From Firmicutes bacterium UBA4882 (GTDB lineage Bacteria > Bacillota > UBA4882): a DNA stretch of 5,048 nucleotides. Numbering within the stretch: the stretch's first letter is position 1; each line of letters begins with the position of its first letter. The notes beneath the pieces are model-generated. The model ran no database searches and had not been told where the DNA came from. It saw only the letters and a list, made by a program, of their open reading frames with translations. Below are positions 1 to 3,896 of this stretch, one piece after another. A program made the position numbers and the translations under genes. The stretch covers positions 1 to 5,048 of the forward strand of contig DHDG01000062.1 in the NCBI GenBank assembly GCA_002399265.1, given 5' to 3'.

Positions 1-1
1 C

Positions 2-442
2 CTCGGAAAAATTGACATTGGAAATTTGTTCGGGGAATCCTTTGCCTGTGCGGAAATGAAAACGCTTCCGGTCAGTGTAATCACAACGACCGAAAGTGAA
101 CTTCTCTTTATCGACTGTCACAGGCTGGCCGTCCCATGCGCCAAGGCGTGTGGTTTTCACAGCAGGCTCATTCAGAATATGTTGAGTATCGTATCCATGA
201 AAAACATATCGCTAACGCAGAAAATTGAATTCACCTCGAAACGCACCACTCGTGAAAAGCTTTTGGCCTACCTTTCGGCTGAGGCCAAGAAATCGGGAAG
301 CAGTCACTTTTGCATTCCATTCAACCGACAGGAACTCGCGGACTACCTTTCCGTCGAGCGCAGCGCCATGTCGGCCGAGCTTTCAAAGCTCAGGGACGAC
401 GGCGTTCTGAAGTTTTACAAAAATCAGTTTGAGCTTTTATAA
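2..442 (+). CDS. Crp/Fnr-family transcriptional regulator, C-terminal part (5' end outside window)
   Basis: The frame is open from the window edge, so the true start lies upstream; a TTG at 26 is internal. The visible 146 or so residues begin at the end of the effector-binding beta-barrel (IDIGNLFGESFACA, the conserved G-x-LFGE-x-FA turn). They continue through the dimerisation helix (near HSRLIQNMLSIV) and a winged helix-turn-helix with RQELADYLSVERSAMSAELS as the recognition region. The protein ends FELL, typical of the family. It should act as a cytoplasmic DNA-binding dimer; the ligand cannot be told because most of the sensor domain is missing. Its last 6 bases overlap the end of the convergent second regulator (TTATAA serves both stops), so no terminator fits between them. 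Family assignment is secure; the regulon is unknown. Confidence 0.92.
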   Translation, partial: LGKIDIGNLFGESFACAEMKTLPVSVITTTESELLFIDCHRLAVPCAKACGFHSRLIQNMLSIVSMKNISLTQKIEFTSKRTTREKLLAYLSAEAKKSGSSHFCIPFNRQELADYLSVERSAMSAELSKLRDDGVLKFYKNQFELL

Positions 443-1072
443 CTGAATCGTGCGGTTATCAATTTCAATGATACCCTCGTCCTTCATTTTTTTCAGTTCC
501 CTGAACAGCGACGGTCGTTGCACGCCCAAGTAGTCTGCCAGTTCTTTTTTACTGAAAGGAAGGACGATTTTCGAAGAGCCTTGAATAATGGATTGTTGCC
601 TGAGATAGTCCATTAAATTCTCACGCAGAGTTTTTTGGGTCAGCATTGTAATCCTTCGATTCATGCCTTGGGAATTCAGAGACAAGGATTTTATATACCG
701 CATGACAAAGTGATAATCATGAAGAAATTCCATAACTGCGTCTCTCGATATATGAAGCACGTCGCAAGGTGTTACGCTGTAAATATTCAATGGATAGTTG
801 GTGTTTTCTCCAAACAGCAAATTGGCTCCGATGATACTGTCTTTTTGAAACTCAAACATAGTAATCGCGGAACCGTTTTCCGACAAGGAATACGCTACAA
901 GCTTTCCCGATAAAACAACGTCGAGCACAGAACAGGCTTCATGCTGATGGTGCACCGTCGCACCCTTTGCGTAATGCCTGACAACCAGCTGATTTTCCGC
1001 AATACATCTATTCAAAACCGTAGCATCCATTTCCGAAAGCAAGGGTATGCGCCGTATCGCCTTTATTATCAT
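437..1072 (-). CDS. Crp/Fnr-family transcriptional regulator, complete
   Basis: A 211-residue protein of normal family length. Residues about 8-125 form the cyclic-nucleotide-binding-like beta-barrel, with GANLLFGEN (82-90) as the conserved turn. Residues about 125-150 form the dimerisation helix, and 150-211 the winged helix-turn-helix (KKELADYLGVQRPSLFREL, 175-193). Only three cysteines (23, 47, 103) are present and they are not in the N-terminal FNR cluster arrangement, so a classical FNR [4Fe-4S] sensor is unlikely; the signal is unknown. The ATG is supported by AAGGAG (1081-1086 on the minus strand) 8 nt upstream. It is divergent from the permease operon and shares a 106-bp promoter region with it, so it probably regulates that operon and itself (inference). 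It ends tail to tail with another Crp/Fnr gene. Confidence 0.93.
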   Translation of the reverse strand: MIIKAIRRIPLLSEMDATVLNRCIAENQLVVRHYAKGATVHHQHEACSVLDVVLSGKLVAYSLSENGSAITMFEFQKDSIIGANLLFGENTNYPLNIYSVTPCDVLHISRDAVMEFLHDYHFVMRYIKSLSLNSQGMNRRITMLTQKTLRENLMDYLRQQSIIQGSSKIVLPFSKKELADYLGVQRPSLFRELKKMKDEGIIEIDNRTIQL

Positions 1073-1083
1073 ATAGACCGCTC

Positions 1084-1107
1084 CTTTTTGAATATTATAT
1101 CAAAAAG
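1084..1107. promoter_or_regulatory. Perfect inverted repeat over the regulator -10 box (candidate operator)
   Basis: CTTTTTGA (1084-1091) and TCAAAAAG (1100-1107) are exact reverse complements separated by 8 bp. The inner TTGA/TCAA resembles Crp/Fnr half-sites, although the canonical FNR spacing between these is 6, not 8. The repeat covers the -10 box and predicted start of the minus-strand promoter, so bound protein would block it. Autorepression is inferred. Confidence 0.5.
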
Positions 1108-1122
1108 AAACATAGGTGTCTA
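1094..1122 (-). promoter_or_regulatory. Sigma70-type promoter of the complete Crp/Fnr gene
   Basis: On the minus strand a TAGACA -35 box (1117-1122, five of six bases of TTGACA) and a perfect TATAAT -10 box (1094-1099) are separated by exactly 17 bp. Transcription should start near 1087, giving a very short leader with the ribosome site AAGGAG (1081-1086) at its 5' edge. Confidence 0.7.
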
Positions 1123-1123
1123 T

Positions 1124-1133
1124 TTCAATTGAA
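1124..1133. promoter_or_regulatory. Central palindrome TTCAATTGAA between divergent promoters
   Basis: A perfect 10-bp palindrome with scattered further symmetry outward. Its centre (1128.5) lies about 41.5 bp upstream of the predicted minus-strand start near 1087, the classic position for class II Crp/Fnr activation. It also overlaps the expected -35 region of the plus-strand promoter. Which protein binds is not shown by the sequence. Confidence 0.4.
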
Positions 1134-1142
1134 TAATACCCA

Positions 1143-1168
1143 CTATAATCATATCAAACAGATTATAG
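1143..1168. promoter_or_regulatory. Permease -10 box within an 8-bp inverted repeat
   Basis: A perfect TATAAT (1144-1149) serves the permease operon, with a predicted start near 1156. No good -35 box lies 16-18 bp upstream, which suggests dependence on an activator. The -10 forms part of CTATAATC (1143-1150), which is exactly repeated in inverse as GATTATAG (1161-1168) across 10 bp. The repeat spans the predicted start and touches the AGGAGG ribosome site (1167-1172), so it is a second candidate operator. Confidence 0.5.
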
Positions 1169-1178
1169 GAGGTATCAC

Positions 1179-1661
1179 ATGGATGTATTGACTTTGGCAA
1201 TGTGGATCGGAACCGCCATATTCCTAATGTTTTCTTTTGCCAAGGATAAGGGAAAAACAAAGCAGGCCCTCAAAATGGCGTTTGGTATGGGCAAAGGAAT
1301 GCTGGGCAGTATTTTGTCCATTATTTTTTTGATTGGTTTGATCCTGACTGTATTCCCGCCTGAGAACATTGCCGAATTTGTCGGCAAGCAGTCGGAACTT
1401 TTGGCCACTGTTATTGCTGCTGCGTTCGGAGCAATTACCCTGATTCCGGCATTTATTGCTTTTCCGCTTGTCGGTACGCTTGTGCACGCGGGCGTGGGGA
1501 TAGTTCCATCCGTCGCTTTTCTGACAACGCTTACGATGGTTGGTATCGTCACATTTCCGCTTGAAAAGCGTGAGTTTGGCTTAAAATTTACCGCCGTGCG
1601 AAACGGGCTGAGTTTTATATTTGCAATTATTATTGCGCTTGTTATGGGGGTGATTGTATGA
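1179..1661 (+). CDS. Split permease, first half (ArsP_1/DUF318-like integral membrane protein)
   Basis: A 160-residue, very hydrophobic protein with about five membrane segments (near residues 3-20, 41-58, 75-97, 105-125 and 140-160). AGGAGG (1167-1172) sits 6 nt before the ATG. The segment GAITLIPAFIAFPL (84-97) matches in pattern GSISAGPIYAAFPL of the next gene, and the two proteins align without gaps from about residue 62 here and 66 there. It therefore looks like one repeat unit of a permease that is a single chain of about 300 residues in most relatives (family recalled, not searched). The polar Cys-containing motif I would expect in the arsenic/metal branch is absent, so the substrate is unknown. 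The stop overlaps the next start (ATGA), implying translational coupling and equal amounts of both halves. Confidence 0.75.
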   Translation: MDVLTLAMWIGTAIFLMFSFAKDKGKTKQALKMAFGMGKGMLGSILSIIFLIGLILTVFPPENIAEFVGKQSELLATVIAAAFGAITLIPAFIAFPLVGTLVHAGVGIVPSVAFLTTLTMVGIVTFPLEKREFGLKFTAVRNGLSFIFAIIIALVMGVIV

Positions 1662-2380
1662 AGGTTATACGCAAAGCAAAAGAAAACTTGTTTATCCTGT
1701 TCATCGCGGCAGCTTACATTGCTATGTTTATTATAAACCAGAACATGGGGATTGCCTCTGTCAAGAACAGCTTCTATTACATAAAAGAAATGATTATGAT
1801 CATGCCGGTCATATTTGTTTTGACTGCTCTCCTGGATTTATGGGTTCCCAAGGAAAAAATCATGAAATATCTTGGAAAGGAAGCAAAAGTAAAAGGCGTC
1901 GTTTTTTCTCTTGCGCTTGGAAGTATATCTGCGGGCCCAATCTACGCAGCGTTTCCGCTGTGCGTGATGCTGCATAAGAAAGGCGCTTCAGTCAGAAATC
2001 TTGTGATAATATTAAGCGCTTGGGCCGTGATAAAAGTCCCGATGCTGCTAAATGAGCTAAAGTTTTTGGGATTTGAGTTTATGGCGATTCGCTGGGTTTT
2101 GACTGTCATTGCCATCGTTGTTTTTTCATGGATCACAGCGAAAATTGTAAAGGATGATGACCTGCCTCAGCTCAAGGCAAATCAGAGCGGCCCTTCCATC
2201 AACAAATCCGCCTGTATGGGGTGCTCTTTGTGTACAAAAAATTACCCGGAGTTATTTGAGATTCAGAACAAAAAGGCTTCTCTTAAAGAAATCAGTGAAG
2301 AGATCGATCAGGAGAAGCTTATGAAGGCAGTCAACTCATGCCCGGTCAAAGCAATCTCTTTTTCTGCAGATGAATATTAG
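1658..2380 (+). CDS. Split permease, second half, with C-terminal ferredoxin-like [4Fe-4S] domain
   Basis: A 240-residue protein. Residues about 8-163 carry five likely membrane helices, including GSISAGPIYAAFPL (88-101), the counterpart of the motif in the preceding subunit. After a charged linker (164-180) comes a soluble domain with CMGCSLC (Cys186, 189, 192) and Cys228 in NSCPVKAI, the CxxCxxC...CP pattern of single-cluster [4Fe-4S] ferredoxins. The ATG overlaps the upstream stop by 4 nt, and GGGGGTGA (1646-1653) can serve as its ribosome site. The two chains presumably form one transporter in the cytoplasmic membrane. The Fe-S domain, on an assumed cytoplasmic C-terminus, could couple transport to redox state or deliver electrons; this role is inferred. 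The substrate is not evident, and a metal, metalloid or small redox solute is possible. Confidence 0.75.
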   Translation: MKVIRKAKENLFILFIAAAYIAMFIINQNMGIASVKNSFYYIKEMIMIMPVIFVLTALLDLWVPKEKIMKYLGKEAKVKGVVFSLALGSISAGPIYAAFPLCVMLHKKGASVRNLVIILSAWAVIKVPMLLNELKFLGFEFMAIRWVLTVIAIVVFSWITAKIVKDDDLPQLKANQSGPSINKSACMGCSLCTKNYPELFEIQNKKASLKEISEEIDQEKLMKAVNSCPVKAISFSADEY

Positions 2381-2452
2381 CGACCACTGCATAAGAAGTT
2401 TAAAACCATCACTTTACTCTCATAGTTTTAATAAAACAAAATGATTCAATCC

Positions 2453-2498
2453 AGAAGTGGCCGAGTCGGCATTAGCCTACCCGACCACTTTTAATTTT
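2453..2498 (+). terminator. Probable terminator of the permease operon
   Basis: AAGTGG (2455-2460) pairs with CCACTT (2485-2490). After a 5-nt bulge, TCGG (2466-2469) pairs with CCGA (2481-2484). The stem is followed by TTTTAATTTTATTAT, an interrupted U-rich tract. It lies 70 nt after the permease stop and just before a new ribosome site. The rest of 2381-2514 holds only an AT-rich inverted repeat (TAAAAC 2401-2406 / GTTTTA 2425-2430) and no recognisable promoter. Confidence 0.5.
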
Positions 2499-2514
2499 AT
2501 TATCTGGAGGTTTT

Positions 2515-2627
2515 ATGATGACAACGGAAGAATACACACTTCATTCTCAGCAAACAGCCACGCCTCTACTTGACAATATCGGCATAACTCAATCCTCGGG
2601 ATTAGACTATTTATCCGGACATCCAGA
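2515..2627 (+). pseudogene. 5' remnant of an unrecognised gene, cut by foreign DNA
   Basis: A clean ribosome site, GGAGG (2506-2510), precedes ATGATG. The second ATG (2518, spacing 7) is the better start; the first (2515) is only 4 nt away. About 35 codons follow, beginning MTTEEYTLHSQQTATPLLDN, at the base composition of the resident flank. From about 2628 the same frame only reads GC-rich DNA antisense to the methyltransferase fragment (nominal end 2865), so codons beyond the junction are not original. I do not recognise the product. The gene lies in the same orientation as the permease operon but beyond its probable terminator, so it probably had its own transcription. Confidence 0.5.
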
Positions 2628-3530
2628 TAAGCGGTCGGTAGCGGTCAGGGTATACGATAAATCCGCCTGCCAGCCGAGGCCGTTACCGCCGTTTTGCGGC
2701 TGCCGGTCGATGGCGTTACCGGTGATGCAGATGGTATCCGGCTCTTGTGAGACCAGCGGGATGTTGTTGCCGCCGGTCCCATACCGGGCCGACATGGTGG
2801 GCGCGACCTTGTGCGGGCCGGAGTATCTGGCATCGATCCCGTGGTTTTCGTATACCAGCGGCTGATGCCCTTTCTCATCGGCACGGAGCGTGCCGGTGCG
2901 GTCGAGAGACAGATCCATGCGCTGCCCGCCCTGGTCGTTCAGGCACAGAATGGACGGCATCATGTTTCCGCTGGCTGAGGCTTTCAGCGTGGGCGCGCGT
3001 TCCTCCTGATATCCGATGGTCCCGGCAGACGGCCCGGCTCCGGCGCAGAATCCGGCCACGTTGCGAGAACCGTTTTGACTCGGCGCGGGGACTATAGGCA
3101 ATTCCGTTATCCCCGCCTGGAGTTCCAGCGCCGCTTCAAGCTGTGCCGGCAGATCTTTGCCGCGTTCCTCAGCCCTGCGGAGGATTCCCAGGCAAGCTGT
3201 CCTGCTCAAATAGTATTGACGGGGCACTGTCGCCTGTAAAATCCGCGACAAGAAAGATTCGACGGCGTCTTTGGGCGACGCCCCAGTATTGAGCGTCCAG
3301 TACTCGCCAAGCAAGGGAGCATTGGTTTCCCAGCACGGCCCCAGCAGATTCCCACCGCCCGGACGCAGGTCGAGGAATTGAAAGTCTGTCGTCCGCAATT
3401 CGGATGGTTTCTTCGAGGACCGCCCAGAAGTCCTCTCCGTCTGCCGAGGAGAAGGCTCCGGGGACGTTTTCCCACACCATAAATCTGGGCCGAACAAGGT
3501 GAGCTGTTCGGCCCCGCAATCTGTCTGCAT
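2607..3530 (-). CDS. Long ORF overlapping the methyltransferase in another frame (possible overprinted gene or frameshift artefact)
   Basis: A 307-codon frame starts at ATG 3530. GAGGAG (3538-3543) lies 7 nt upstream, inside the methyltransferase codons for Glu-Glu. Residues 1-145 overlie the methyltransferase core in another frame but look protein-like: QTDCGAEQLTLFGPDLW, SGRSSKKPSEL and YYLSRTACLGILRRAEERGK with an LPAQLEAAL tail. I recall similar proteins beside phage methylases, but could not search. Residues about 157-307 carry the APTL-type repeats that belong to the methyltransferase C-terminus. Either a methyltransferase frameshift joined an accidental upstream frame to the true downstream one, or an overlapping phage gene exists here. 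The 3' end (LSGCPDK, stop TAG 2607-2609) lies at or past the junction with the resident flank, so it is not the native C-terminus. No function assigned. Confidence 0.4.
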   Translation of the reverse strand: MQTDCGAEQLTLFGPDLWCGKTSPEPSPRQTERTSGRSSKKPSELRTTDFQFLDLRPGGGNLLGPCWETNAPLLGEYWTLNTGASPKDAVESFLSRILQATVPRQYYLSRTACLGILRRAEERGKDLPAQLEAALELQAGITELPIVPAPSQNGSRNVAGFCAGAGPSAGTIGYQEERAPTLKASASGNMMPSILCLNDQGGQRMDLSLDRTGTLRADEKGHQPLVYENHGIDARYSGPHKVAPTMSARYGTGGNNIPLVSQEPDTICITGNAIDRQPQNGGNGLGWQADLSYTLTATDRLSGCPDK

Positions 3531-3540
3531 CTCTCATCTC
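2628..3540 (-). pseudogene. Phage-type C5-cytosine DNA methyltransferase fragment, both ends missing
   Basis: The frame that ends at the TGA of 3169-3171 reads, from about 3540, EMRDADRLRGRTAHLVRPRF and then VWENVPGAFSS (motif VI, ENV). Further on come SLAWRVLDAQYWGVAQRRRRIFLVADF (given as SLAWRVLDAQ plus QRRRRIFLV, motif VIII). After the TGA, and another TGA ten codons on, the related sequence resumes in a different frame. That part has APTL/GTL repeats (APTLKASASGN, TGTLRADEKG, APTMSARYGTGGNN, YTLTATDR) like the variable target-recognition region of phage methylases. The SAM-binding motif I and the PCQ catalytic motif IV should lie upstream and are cut off by the insertion sequence. Motifs IX-X are lost at the 2628 junction. 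The fragment cannot be active. Its high GC against AT-richer flanks points to acquisition from a prophage or integrative element. Confidence 0.75.
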
Positions 3541-3544
3541 CTCG

Positions 3545-3550
3545 TATAAT
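3545..3550 (+). promoter_or_regulatory. Orphan TATAAT -10 box at the IS left end
   Basis: A perfect TATAAT lies 2-3 bases inside the inferred left end, with no convincing -35 17 bp upstream in the flanking DNA. In some IS110 elements the joined ends of the circular intermediate create a promoter with -35 from the right end and -10 from the left end. This box is placed as that arrangement requires, and transcription would run into the candidate bridge RNA. Confidence 0.45.
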
Positions 3551-3601
3551 AAGTTTTGCAGACGATTTTAAGTGTGTCTGCTTAGTCCACTTGTTGAAGA
3601 C

Positions 3602-3861
3602 CGGCAGGCCCTGAGATGCCCGTGATACAATAGCTGTAGGACAGCAGGGTCAAGTTCTCCATCTCCTGGTTGAGCCGTAAGGTTACTTCATGTAAAGTCC
3701 GTTCCCCTGAGCCGGAAGTTAGCTGCAAACTCATTAGCTGTTTGCCGGAGTCAAGTCCGCCCTTTTAGCAGTGAGGGATTTCGCATTGGCCTTCTTCGGA
3801 ATGATTCTGATACGCGAGGTTGCGGATGCCCCGGTTATCATGGGTATCTCAGGGCCTGCTG
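3602..3861 (+). ncRNA. Candidate IS110 bridge RNA, closed by a 26-bp helix
   Basis: Bases 3602-3627 pair with 3836-3861 without a gap: 23 Watson-Crick pairs and three G-U pairs (3603/3860, 3618/3845, 3622/3841). On the other strand these three would be C-A mismatches, so the pairing favours a plus-strand RNA. Inside are a small hairpin GCTGT-AGG-ACAGC (3633-3645), a loop 3654-3669 closed by TCAA/TTGA (3650-3653/3670-3673), and GCAAAC/GTTTGC (3725-3730/3740-3745, 9-nt loop). There is also a UUCG-capped TTC/GAA stem (3792-3801). No ORF with a ribosome site lies here on the plus strand. IS110 elements encode a bridge RNA in the non-coding end that guides target and donor recognition. Size, place and strand fit, but a 26-bp closing helix is not a feature I know from the described examples. 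Exact RNA ends are unknown. Confidence 0.6.
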
Positions 3862-3866
3862 ACCTG

Positions 3867-3896
3867 AAAATCTTCACGCGGGGAGGTGAAAATTTT
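3867..3896 (+). promoter_or_regulatory. Hairpin hiding the transposase ribosome site and start codon
   Basis: AAAAT (3867-3871) pairs with ATTTT (3892-3896), and TTCAC (3873-3877) with GTGAA (3886-3890), with a single C/A mismatch between. The 8-nt loop GCGGGGAG and the GTGAA arm hold the Shine-Dalgarno stretch GGGAGGTGA (3881-3889). The outer arm includes the first two bases of the TTG start (3895-3897). Folding should lower transposase translation, an economy common in insertion sequences. Confidence 0.5.

Noticed and set aside
635..913. 92-codon plus-strand ORF
   Set aside because: It is antisense to the complete Crp/Fnr gene, without a ribosome site.
1175..1552. 125-codon minus-strand ORF
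   Set aside because: It is antisense to the first permease gene with no ribosome site or family features; its apparent hydrophobicity mirrors the permease codons.
2455..2490. tRNA-like stretch (GTGGCCGAGTCGG resembles the start of a serine or leucine tRNA)
   Set aside because: No acceptor pairing, anticodon arm or T-arm follows; the segment is better explained as a hairpin.
2515..2865. 116-codon plus-strand ORF with a good ribosome site
   Set aside because: Only the first 35 or so codons look native; the rest reads antisense through the methyltransferase fragment. It is recorded as a gene remnant.
3719..3740. Direct repeat TTAGCTG (3719-3725, 3734-3740)
   Set aside because: Seven bases repeated twice within a structured RNA region; it is explained by the adjacent hairpin and too short to claim as a separate element.
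3886..3894. GTG at 3886 as the transposase start
   Set aside because: This GTG is part of the Shine-Dalgarno stretch; TTG at 3895 has the proper spacing and begins just before the conserved FVGID segment.
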